64,000 nucleotides of DNA from Arcobacter cryaerophilus gv. crypticus (GTDB taxonomy: Bacteria > Campylobacterota > Campylobacteria > Campylobacterales > Arcobacteraceae), in assembly GCF_002993025.1 (NCBI RefSeq), contig NZ_NXGI01000002.1, positions 321,393 through 385,392 on the forward strand, written 5' to 3'. The translations under genes and the position numbers were made by a program. Shown piece after piece: positions 18,725 to 26,118 of the stretch. The first letter of the stretch is position 1, and each line of letters starts with the position of its first letter. The notes beneath the pieces were generated by a model, which did no database searches, was not told where the DNA came from, and saw only the letters and a list, made by a program, of their open reading frames with translations.

Positions 18725-19618
18725 ATGAAATCTATGGTTATAGGTGGAATAATTCTTATCATCGCATTAATGGCAGGAACTTACTTTGTTGCAGGTGATG
18801 CTTTTATTAGTGATGATTATATCAATGCATTAACATTTTTAGGAGCAACTGCTATTCTTACAATTAGTACGTTTGTTGTTTTAAAATATATTAATCAGAT
18901 GAAGAATGATACAGCAAGTGGTGAACTAGCTGATGAAAAATGGGATGGAATTGGTGAGTATAAAAACCCTGTTCCAACAGGTTGGGCTATAGCATATATT
19001 GGTGCAATTATTTGGATGTTTTGGTATTTCACAATTGGTTATCCAATTAATGGATTTTCTCAAATTGGTCAATGGAATGAAGAAACAAATGAATTTAATG
19101 CTAAATTTGAGCAAAAATGGACAAATCCAAATGAGCAAACTCTAAAAGCAATGGGACAATCTATATTTTTAGTACAATGTGCTCCTTGTCATGGAGTTGA
19201 TGCAGAAGGAATTGCAGGAAAAGCTCAAGATTTAACAAAAAGAATGAGTAAAGAGCAAATTGAGTTTACAATCAGAAATGGTTCAAATTATTTAACTGAA
19301 GCATATCCAGGTGGAATGCCTCCAATGATGCTTAGCGAAGATGTTGATATTAAAGAAGTTTCTGCATATGTAGCAAACGGATTTAAAGGAGAACAACCAG
19401 TAGCTTATGCAACTTGTGCAGCTTGTCATGGTGATAATGGAGAGGGAATGCCAATGGTAGGTCCAAATATTAAATCTTATGATGATTCTATTGTAACAGC
19501 TGTTTTAAAACAAGGTAAAAAAGGTCTTTTAGGTCATATGCCAAGCTTTAACGAAAGATTAAATGAGACTCAAGAAAAAGCTTTAGCTTCATATATTAGA
19601 AGTTTAGGAGATAAGTAA
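18725..19618 (+). CDS. ccoP: cbb3-type oxidase subunit III, diheme cytochrome c
   Basis: The electron-entry subunit of the oxidase. It has N-terminal membrane segments (about residues 5-23 and 38-57, with a third hydrophobic stretch at 86-106), followed by two periplasmic cytochrome c domains. The heme sites are CAPCH (Cys152, Cys155, His156) and CAACH (Cys231, Cys234, His235). Met-containing loops GGMPPMML and GHMPSF supply likely sixth ligands. The stop shares one base with the following DUF4006 gene. Confidence 0.94.
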   Translation: MKSMVIGGIILIIALMAGTYFVAGDAFISDDYINALTFLGATAILTISTFVVLKYINQMKNDTASGELADEKWDGIGEYKNPVPTGWAIAYIGAIIWMFWYFTIGYPINGFSQIGQWNEETNEFNAKFEQKWTNPNEQTLKAMGQSIFLVQCAPCHGVDAEGIAGKAQDLTKRMSKEQIEFTIRNGSNYLTEAYPGGMPPMMLSEDVDIKEVSAYVANGFKGEQPVAYATCAACHGDNGEGMPMVGPNIKSYDDSIVTAVLKQGKKGLLGHMPSFNERLNETQEKALASYIRSLGDK

Positions 19619-19860
19619 TGGCAAATAATACACAAATGAATGAAAATGAAAGAGGAATTTTTAAATTACACGGTATAACAGGAATGTTAATAGCTGTTGT
19701 TTTACTTTTAACAATTCTTGCAGTATTAGTTTTTAATGGTGTTTTAGTTCAGCAAAGAGAAGCTTCTAATGCCTATCAAATTAATCAAGACTTAAATGCT
19801 TTAAAAGCAAATAGTCCTGATAACCACAAACATTACCAATTAATTGGTAATGGTAAATAA
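19618..19860 (+). CDS. DUF4006 small membrane protein of the cbb3 operon
   Basis: An 80-residue protein with a single hydrophobic helix at about residues 23-45, preceded by the conserved FKLHGITGML segment. This matches DUF4006, a family I know from Campylobacterota where it follows ccoNOQP. Its role is unproven, but the one-base overlap with ccoP implies dedicated co-translation and a job in oxidase assembly or stability. The tail is hydrophilic. Confidence 0.85.
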   Translation: MANNTQMNENERGIFKLHGITGMLIAVVLLLTILAVLVFNGVLVQQREASNAYQINQDLNALKANSPDNHKHYQLIGNGK

Positions 19861-19870
19861 GGAGTGAAGT

Positions 19871-19963
19871 ATGGACAGATTAATTACTATTTTGCTTTTG
19901 GTTTCGGCTCTTATGACGATTTATTATGCATTTTTTGACCAAGCAAAAGTATTTGTTGGTTAA
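19871..19963 (+). CDS. 30-residue single-helix membrane protein in cbb3 operon
   Basis: A short reading frame encoding MDRLITILLLVSALMTIYYA plus a ten-residue tail ending AKVFVG. It has a GGAG ribosome binding site six bases before the ATG. It fits exactly between the DUF4006 stop (10 bases away) and the next ATG, which follows its stop directly. One membrane helix spans about residues 5-22. The position and size recall the small single-helix subunits described for other cbb3 oxidases, such as CcoM, but I see no clear homology. The gene is probable because of its tight packing and ribosome binding site; its function is inferred from context only. Confidence 0.7.
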   Translation: MDRLITILLLVSALMTIYYAFFDQAKVFVG

Positions 19964-20590
19964 ATGAGAAATTTTAATTCTTTAAAAGTAGGGGTGATTT
20001 TTTCACTTCTACTTTTTTTATATACAAATGGTTTTGCACAAAATTTTATATTAAAAGATGATTTAATAGATATAAGAGCAAAAAATAAGATTGTTGAAAT
20101 TGGTAGTGAAGTTAAAACAAAAACAGGTGTAAATATTTATGTTTATGCAACTTCTAGTTTCAATTTAGATAAAAGTATAACTACAAAAGATAAAATAGAT
20201 TATATAAAAAATTATGAATTAGATATTTTAAAAAATCTTGAAACCCCTTACGTGATAATAACAATTTCACTTGAAGATACTCATGTGAATCTATACTACA
20301 GTGACAGTTTAGAAAAAATAATAGATAAAAATGAAATCCTTGATGATTATGTCGTGCCTTTACTGGCATCAAAAGATAAAAATACAGTTGCTTCAAAAGT
20401 AAGTGCCTCTGTTTTAAATGGATATGCAGGAATAGCTGATAAATTAGCAGATTCAAAAAATATTGAGCTTGAGAGCAATATTGGGAATCAAGGAAGAGTC
20501 GCTAGTACAATCTGGAGAGTATTTATATATTTTGTATTGATTTCAGCACTTTTAGCATATATCTATTCAGTTCTACGAAAGAGAAAATAG
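19964..20590 (+). CDS. TPM-domain-like membrane-anchored periplasmic protein
   Basis: A 208-residue protein with a signal peptide (hydrophobic residues 9-25, cleavage likely after GFA), a soluble periplasmic domain, and a C-terminal membrane helix at about 184-204 with an RKRK cytoplasmic end. The soluble part starts with a helix and the stretch IVEIGSEVKTKTGVNIYVYA, then a PYVIITISLED strand, which resembles the TPM fold (PF04536) found in photosystem and respiratory assembly proteins. The start codon follows the preceding stop with no gap. The likely role is oxidase biogenesis in the periplasm; the TPM assignment is tentative. Confidence 0.6.
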   Translation: MRNFNSLKVGVIFSLLLFLYTNGFAQNFILKDDLIDIRAKNKIVEIGSEVKTKTGVNIYVYATSSFNLDKSITTKDKIDYIKNYELDILKNLETPYVIITISLEDTHVNLYYSDSLEKIIDKNEILDDYVVPLLASKDKNTVASKVSASVLNGYAGIADKLADSKNIELESNIGNQGRVASTIWRVFIYFVLISALLAYIYSVLRKRK

Positions 20591-20591
20591 T

Positions 20592-21152
20592 ATGAAAAAA
20601 AGAAATTATTGGCCACTATATTTTATAGCAATTTTTGTTTTTACTGTTTATATGATTATTTGGACAATATATAAAGCAATGCAAGCCCCTGTTGTAGAAG
20701 ATAGAAGTTTTATGCAAAAATACCAATATGTAGATGAAAATTATAACTCTATAATGACATCAAATATAAATTTTTTAGAAAAATATAGTTTAGAATTAGA
20801 TTTAAATGGAAATATTTTTCCACTTACAACAGAAGATATAAAATATGGTCAAAGAGTTATTGAAAAATATTCAAAACATAAAAATGTTTTAAAAGTTGGA
20901 GAAAATAGCTTAAAAATTTTAGTTTTAAATAAAATAACAAAAGAGATAGTTCCTTTAAATATTGATTTACTTATTACGAAAACTATGTCAGATGATAGTA
21001 ATGTAAATCTAAAAGATGAAAACTTTACAAAAGATAAAAATATTTATACTACAAATTTTAATCTAAGTGAAGAGACAAATTGGATTATAACAGGAAGTTT
21101 TAAAGTAGAAGATGAGACAGGATTTATCTTTATAAAAACAAATGCTAAGTAA
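20592..21152 (+). CDS. FixH/CcoH-like oxidase assembly protein
   Basis: A 186-residue protein with one N-terminal membrane helix (about residues 7-29) and a periplasmic domain. The entry region (NYWPLYFIAIF, then MQKYQYVDENYN) and the C-terminal beta-rich ending (NWIITGSFKVEDETGF) follow the FixH layout. FixH/CcoH is needed for assembly of cbb3 oxidase, often with the copper transporter CcoI. It sits in the accessory tail of the cco operon and overlaps addB by eleven bases. Similarity is at family-shape level, so I rate it moderately. Confidence 0.65.
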   Translation: MKKRNYWPLYFIAIFVFTVYMIIWTIYKAMQAPVVEDRSFMQKYQYVDENYNSIMTSNINFLEKYSLELDLNGNIFPLTTEDIKYGQRVIEKYSKHKNVLKVGENSLKILVLNKITKEIVPLNIDLLITKTMSDDSNVNLKDENFTKDKNIYTTNFNLSEETNWIITGSFKVEDETGFIFIKTNAK

Positions 21153-23487
21153 AAAAAAACTTATTATTTTTCCTACGCAAAGGGCAATTAGAAACTATTT
21201 AGAGACAAAAAAGTCTCTAAATACTCTTTTGCCAACTTGCCTTACAATTGATGATTTTTTAAAAAAATCTATATACTTTGAAAATAAAATATATTGTGAT
21301 GAAGAGCAAAGAATACTTCTTTTAAGTGAAGCTATAAAAGATATTGATATTAAAAAACTAGGAATTAGTTCTAGTTTTACAAAATTTTTAACTCAAAGCG
21401 AATATATATATAGATTTTTTTTAGAAATATCAAGTGAAGGTATTGATATAAATGATATTAAAACAAAAGATACTTACGAGTTTTATAGTGAGCATTTAGC
21501 AATATTAGGTGAAGTTTTAAAAAATTATAAAGAACTTTTAGATAAAAATTTGTTTGTTGATAGATTAAATTTAAAAGATAATTATAGGATAAATCTTTAT
21601 TATTTAGAACTTTTTGAAGATATTACAATATATTTTGAAGGATATTTTACTAAACAAGAGTTTGAAATTATTCTAGAAATATCTCAAGTTAAAGATTTAA
21701 AGATAAACTTCTCTTCAAATATTTATAATCAAAAGTCTCTTCAAGTATTTAAAAATATAGATTTTGAACTAAAAATAGATCATATTTATACAATTAATCT
21801 TTCAAAAAAAGAGATAATAAACGAAATATTATCAAAAGAAGTTAGTAGAAATATCGAAATCAAAGGTTTTTCTTCAAGATTGAATCAAATTTCATATATA
21901 AAATCATCAATAGTTAATTGTGTTAATTTTGGTATAAATCCAAATAAAATTGCAGTAATATTGCCTGATGAGAGTTTTGCTACAGCTTTAGAGCTTTTTG
22001 ACAAAGAAAATTATTTTAACTTTGCTATGGGAAAGAGTATTGTAAATAAAAATATATATCAAAAAGCAAATGGAATATATAATTTTATATTAGAAAATGA
22101 GATAAAAAATATAGAAAATCTAAAGTTTTTGGATTTGGATTTTGAATTTATAGAAAAAGAGATTAAACATTTTTGGAATAAACTTTGTAAAAAGGAGAAA
22201 TTTATACAAATAACAGATTTTTTGAAAAATAATGAGCAAAATATTGAACTGTTGGAAAAATATGATGAGATGATATATAAGTTGAATTTTGTACTTTTTT
22301 CACAAAATTTTGATTTGAGACTAAAAGATATTTATAAAATTTTTCTTCAAAAATTATCAAAAATATCTTTAGATGATGCACATTCTGGAAAAATAACAGT
22401 TATGGGACTTCTTGAAACACGGCTTATAGATTTTGATGCTATTATTATTTGTGATTTTAATAATTCATTTATTCCAAAAATTTCATTAAAAGATAAATTT
22501 CTATCTACAAAAGTCAAATATTTAGCAAATTTACCAACAAAAATCGATAGAGAGAATCTTCAAAAATACTATTATAAAAGATTGATTGATTCTTCAAAGA
22601 ATATATTTATCTCTTATGTTGAATCAAAAGAAGATGATATTTCAAAGTTTGCTTATGAGTTATTTCCTGATATAAAAATTTCAGCAAATGATGAAGAATA
22701 TAAAGGTATTTTATATAATAACAGAAAGCTTGAATACAAAGATGAAGAGATTTTGTTAAATATTGATTTGGAAAAACAATCTTGGTCAGCAAGTGGATTA
22801 AAAATGTTTTTAGAGTGTAAAAGAAAGTGGTATTTAAATTATATTTTAAAACTAAAAGAGCATACACTTTCAAAGCTTCCAAAGAGTTTTGAGCTAGGTA
22901 ATATAGTACATAGTATTCTCGAAGAGTATTATAAAAATGAAAATTCAAATATAGATGAGATTTTTTTAAAATACAAAAGTGATAACCCTTTTTTAATTCT
23001 TGATTTAGAGGTTTTTAAACATAATATTAAAAAGCTTTTAGATGATGACAAAATAAGATTGGAAACTAGGCAAATAGTTGAGATTGAAAAGAAATTCTCT
23101 ATAAATTTTAATGGATTTGAATTAATTGGAGTTATAGATAGAGTAGATAAGTTTGAAGATGGTTTTGAATTAATAGATTATAAAACTTCAAGAAGTTTAA
23201 AAATTGATACAATTAATACCTATAATAAATCATGTGATTTTCAACTAGAGTTTTATTTTTTGGCAATAAAAAATTTGTATGAATCTGCAAATATAAAAGC
23301 TTTTTATTATGATATTTTTGAAAACTCTTTGAAGCAAGAAGTTGTTTTAAATGAAAAACTAGAACTTTTACAAACAATTTTTGATGATTTAAAAATACAA
23401 AGTAAAGATAAGATTAATTTTTGCAAAACTGAAGATAAAGCTATTTGTAGCTATTGTTCCTATAAAATAATTTGTAATAGAGACTAG
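21142..23487 (+). CDS. addB: AddB-like PD-(D/E)XK nuclease/helicase-fold protein
   Basis: A 781-residue protein like the AddB subunit of the AddAB recombination nuclease, which processes double-strand breaks for RecA. The C-terminal RecB-type nuclease has GVIDRVD (Asp666), DYKTS (679-683) and QLEFY (701-705). An Fe-S signature consists of Cys559 and the end cluster Cys769, Cys772 and Cys778. The N-terminus lacks a Walker A motif, as is known for epsilon AddB proteins; it starts IIFPTQRAIRNYL. The partner gene addA, which follows addB in C. jejuni, is absent here; the next gene is on the other strand. The gene begins inside the FixH-like gene. Confidence 0.85.
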   Translation: MLSKKKLIIFPTQRAIRNYLETKKSLNTLLPTCLTIDDFLKKSIYFENKIYCDEEQRILLLSEAIKDIDIKKLGISSSFTKFLTQSEYIYRFFLEISSEGIDINDIKTKDTYEFYSEHLAILGEVLKNYKELLDKNLFVDRLNLKDNYRINLYYLELFEDITIYFEGYFTKQEFEIILEISQVKDLKINFSSNIYNQKSLQVFKNIDFELKIDHIYTINLSKKEIINEILSKEVSRNIEIKGFSSRLNQISYIKSSIVNCVNFGINPNKIAVILPDESFATALELFDKENYFNFAMGKSIVNKNIYQKANGIYNFILENEIKNIENLKFLDLDFEFIEKEIKHFWNKLCKKEKFIQITDFLKNNEQNIELLEKYDEMIYKLNFVLFSQNFDLRLKDIYKIFLQKLSKISLDDAHSGKITVMGLLETRLIDFDAIIICDFNNSFIPKISLKDKFLSTKVKYLANLPTKIDRENLQKYYYKRLIDSSKNIFISYVESKEDDISKFAYELFPDIKISANDEEYKGILYNNRKLEYKDEEILLNIDLEKQSWSASGLKMFLECKRKWYLNYILKLKEHTLSKLPKSFELGNIVHSILEEYYKNENSNIDEIFLKYKSDNPFLILDLEVFKHNIKKLLDDDKIRLETRQIVEIEKKFSINFNGFELIGVIDRVDKFEDGFELIDYKTSRSLKIDTINTYNKSCDFQLEFYFLAIKNLYESANIKAFYYDIFENSLKQEVVLNEKLELLQTIFDDLKIQSKDKINFCKTEDKAICSYCSYKIICNRD

Positions 23488-23500
23488 AATTTTTAAAAAA

Positions 23501-23514
23501 GGGTTTTTCAACCC
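23501..23514 (-). terminator. Hairpin between addB and the cysteine hydrolase gene
   Basis: GGGTT-TTTC-AACCC on the plus strand. Read on the minus strand it is followed by TTTTTT, giving a reasonable terminator for the minus-strand gene; on the plus side it is followed only by AATTTT. Confidence 0.6.
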
Positions 23515-23523
23515 AATTTTAAA

Positions 23524-24066
23524 CTATTTTATAAGTGAAGATATTGCTTTAAAGTTTGGATTTTTTGCATCTAAAGTTAGTTCAAATAAAATTGATTCAT
23601 AAGTTGTAGGAACAGCACCTGCTTGAATTAATCTTTTAATTGCCATTTTATGATCAAGTTTGCTTCTACTTCCACAACAGTTTGTTACTAAAATAACATT
23701 AAAACCATTTTCAAGTAAATCAATACAAGTTTGAAGAACACAAACATGAGTCTCTATTCCAGCAACAACTATATTTTTTTTGCCACTTTGTTTAAAAGCA
23801 TTTAAAATATCGCTATTTTGACAAGCTGAAAACGTAGTTTTTTCATAGGCTTCATATTCACTTATAAGCTCTTTTAAAGGCTCTATAGTTTCACCTATTC
23901 CTTTTTTATACTGTTCATTTACAATAATAGGAACATCTAAAGTTTTCATACCTTTTACAAGTATTGGAAGAGTTCTTAAAAGCTCATCTTTATTTCCAAT
24001 ATGTGGAAAAAGTCTCTCTTGAACATCAACTAAACAAAAAAGTGTATCTTCTAGTTTTATTCTCAT
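23524..24066 (-). CDS. Isochorismatase-family cysteine hydrolase
   Basis: A 180-residue cytoplasmic hydrolase of the isochorismatase/nicotinamidase superfamily. The catalytic triad is visible as Asp14 (LVDVQERLF), Lys76 (EKTTFSA) and Cys109 (GIETHVCVLQT), including the conserved cis-peptide region before the Cys. It is closest in shape to YcaC/ISOC1-type proteins with unknown substrate. An AAAGGA ribosome binding site precedes the ATG. The leader to its upstream side is an unusually structured stretch. Confidence 0.88.
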   Translation of the reverse strand: MRIKLEDTLFCLVDVQERLFPHIGNKDELLRTLPILVKGMKTLDVPIIVNEQYKKGIGETIEPLKELISEYEAYEKTTFSACQNSDILNAFKQSGKKNIVVAGIETHVCVLQTCIDLLENGFNVILVTNCCGSRSKLDHKMAIKRLIQAGAVPTTYESILFELTLDAKNPNFKAISSLIK

Positions 24067-24080
24067 ATTTTATCCTTTTA

Positions 24081-24255
24081 AATGGTTCCCATTTTAAAGG
24101 AACCGTTCATTTAATAACTACTTTTTAACAGAACTTATAAAAAGTTCCTAAAAGTAGCTTGTTCTTTAGAACTCTCTTTGAGAAAACTCTAAAGGGCTTT
24201 AAGAATAAAGCCTTGAAAAAGAAATATATCAAAACAGTGTAGCTAGAAACTAGCT
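24081..24255. other. Hairpin-rich intergenic segment, possible structured RNA
   Basis: This 207-base gap between hemC and the cysteine hydrolase gene (both minus) contains five successive inverted repeats. (1) AATGGTTCC with GGAACCGTT. (2) CTACTTTT with AAAAGTAG (24118-24157), enclosing GAACTT with AAGTTC. (3) CTTTAGA with TCTAAAG, enclosing TCTC-TTT-GAGA. (4) AAGGGCTTTA with TAAAGCCTT. (5) AGCTAG-AAA-CTAGCT followed by TTTT at 24241-24258. Hairpin 5 looks like a plus-strand terminator. No known RNA family was recognised: the 6S, tmRNA, SRP and RNase P cores are not seen. It may be a small RNA or a structured mRNA leader. Confidence 0.45.
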
Positions 24256-24273
24256 TTTAAATCATAGAAATTG

Positions 24274-25212
24274 TTATTTAAATGCCATAGCTTCAGCTCT
24301 TTTTAGAAGCTCAACTGCACCTTTTTTTATAAACTCATTTGCAAAATCTCTTCCAGCACTCTCAAAAGAGTTTATATCTATGATTTTTTCATCTTTTATA
24401 TATTCAGTTCCATCAGGAAGTCCAACTATTGCAGATATTTTTACACTTTTGTCATCTTGAATTGTTGCTTTTACACCAATTGGAACTTGACAACCACCTT
24501 GAAGTGCATCTACAAATCCTCTTTCAATTGTTGACTCAATTTGCGCATTTTTATCATTTAAAACTTTTACAATTTCAATAATTTTTGGGTCATTTGTTGT
24601 CTCAATTCCCAAAGTCGCTTGTCCCATAGATGGAATCATAACATCTGTTGAAATAGGAGTGAAATATGTAACCTCATTTTGCAAATTTAACTTCTCAATT
24701 CCAGTTGCTGCAAGTATTATTGCATCATACTCACCAGCATTTAGTTTTGCTATTCTTGTATTGATATTTCCTCTTAAATCTTTAAGTTCAATATCAGGTC
24801 TTAACATCTTTATAGCCATTCTTCTTCTTAAACTTGTAGTTCCAACAACAGCACCTTTTGGTAAATCTTCAATTGTTTTGTATTTGTTACTTAAAAGTGC
24901 ATCTTGAGGATTAAATCTTTTTGAAACAGCAGCAAGAACTAAACCATCTTCAAACTGTGTTGGAACATCTTTTAGTGAGTGAACAGCCAAATGTGCAGTT
25001 CCTTCAAGCATTGCAACTTCAAGCTCTTTTGTAAAAAGACCTTTTCCACCAATTTTTGCCAAAGGAACATCTAAAATCTTGTCACCTTTTGTAGTAAACT
25101 CTTGAAGTTCGACTTCCATATTTGGGTAGTGTTTTAAAAGCTCTGCTTTTATATACTCACTTTGCCAAAGTGCTAGCTGGCTTCTTCTAGTTGCAATTAC
25201 AAGTTTATCCAT
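24274..25212 (-). CDS. hemC: Hydroxymethylbilane synthase (porphobilinogen deaminase)
   Basis: Joins four porphobilinogens into hydroxymethylbilane for heme synthesis. The dipyrromethane cofactor is carried by the Cys in GGCQVPIG (about residue 241). The N-terminal ATRRSQLALWQSE and the HSLKDVPT and LRGNINTR stretches are conserved active-site regions. Two ATG codons are in tandem; AGAGG lies too close to the first (25215) and at a better distance from the second, so I use the second. Heme made here supplies the cbb3 and fumarate reductase cytochromes encoded in this window. Confidence 0.95.
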   Translation of the reverse strand: MDKLVIATRRSQLALWQSEYIKAELLKHYPNMEVELQEFTTKGDKILDVPLAKIGGKGLFTKELEVAMLEGTAHLAVHSLKDVPTQFEDGLVLAAVSKRFNPQDALLSNKYKTIEDLPKGAVVGTTSLRRRMAIKMLRPDIELKDLRGNINTRIAKLNAGEYDAIILAATGIEKLNLQNEVTYFTPISTDVMIPSMGQATLGIETTNDPKIIEIVKVLNDKNAQIESTIERGFVDALQGGCQVPIGVKATIQDDKSVKISAIVGLPDGTEYIKDEKIIDINSFESAGRDFANEFIKKGAVELLKRAEAMAFK

Positions 25213-25224
25213 CATTTCCTCTTT

Positions 25225-26058
25225 CTATTTTTTTATTAAAGATTTATATAATTCTTTAGTTGGGTCAATCTCACCATTAATATATATAGTAGGAGTTCCA
25301 GAAACTAAAAGATCATCACCAGATGCTATCTCTTTTTCAAGATTACTAACTATCTCTTTTTTATTTAAATCTTGAATTTTAATATTTGTTTGTAACTCTT
25401 TATTGAATGCTTCTAAAATAGTTTTTTCATCTGTTGTTGATGGTGCAAAATGTTTTGTCCAGTCAATTTTATATGCTTTTAAAACTACTTCTTGTCCTAA
25501 TTTTGTTTTTGCTATGTCAATCAATTTAGATAAAGTTGTAGATGCTGGGTGTATATGAGTTAGTGGAAAAGCGTAGTAATAAAGTGCAATATTATCGCTA
25601 TTTTTATTTACAAATTCAATAACTTCTGGAACATATTGTGCACAAAATGGGCAAAGAGGATCTGAAAAAATAACAATTTTATCTTTTGCTTTTTCACTTC
25701 CAGCTATTAGTTTTGATTTTTGATAGTATTTATCTGTTATATTTGGAGCGATAGTAGATTTAAGTGATTTTGATGTTTTTATATCGAATAAATCTGTTGC
25801 TACAACTTTTCCATCACTAAATAAAGTATCTTTAACTTTCATGTTTTTATCTTGAATTACTGCATCAAAATCCAAAATGTAGCCATACCAACCTTTTACT
25901 TCAAGCTCTTTTTTATAAAAAATTTTTATATTATTTGCTTTAACATTTGGATTTTGTGATAATCTCTTTTTCTCAAAATCAATCACTAGGTTATCATTTG
26001 CAAATAGAGTTGCACTTGCTATTGAGCTTAAAACTAATAGTTTTGTAAATTTATTCAT
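25225..26058 (-). CDS. Periplasmic DsbC/DsbA-like thiol:disulfide protein
   Basis: A 277-residue secreted protein with a signal peptide (cleavage probably after ATLFA) and a thioredoxin-fold C-terminal domain. The active site is DPLCPFCAQ and the cis-proline loop is SGTPTIYING. An N-terminal region of about 115 residues precedes the fold, as in DsbC/DsbG-type isomerases, though CPFC is also seen in DsbA-like proteins. It would form or rearrange disulfides in periplasmic proteins. An AAGGAAAG ribosome binding site precedes the ATG. It lies between dnaX and hemC in the same direction, 12 bases from hemC. Confidence 0.8.
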   Translation of the reverse strand: MNKFTKLLVLSSIASATLFANDNLVIDFEKKRLSQNPNVKANNIKIFYKKELEVKGWYGYILDFDAVIQDKNMKVKDTLFSDGKVVATDLFDIKTSKSLKSTIAPNITDKYYQKSKLIAGSEKAKDKIVIFSDPLCPFCAQYVPEVIEFVNKNSDNIALYYYAFPLTHIHPASTTLSKLIDIAKTKLGQEVVLKAYKIDWTKHFAPSTTDEKTILEAFNKELQTNIKIQDLNKKEIVSNLEKEIASGDDLLVSGTPTIYINGEIDPTKELYKSLIKK

Positions 26059-26118
26059 ATTCTTTCCTTTTAAATAATTTTATAGTCTATCTTTTTTTGA
26101 TTAATTGAAAGTTAATTT

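Noticed and set aside
24067-24273. Known RNA genes (6S, tmRNA, SRP, RNase P) in the hairpin-rich gap
   Set aside because: None of the conserved core sequences of these families could be found by eye, so only an unnamed structured segment is reported.
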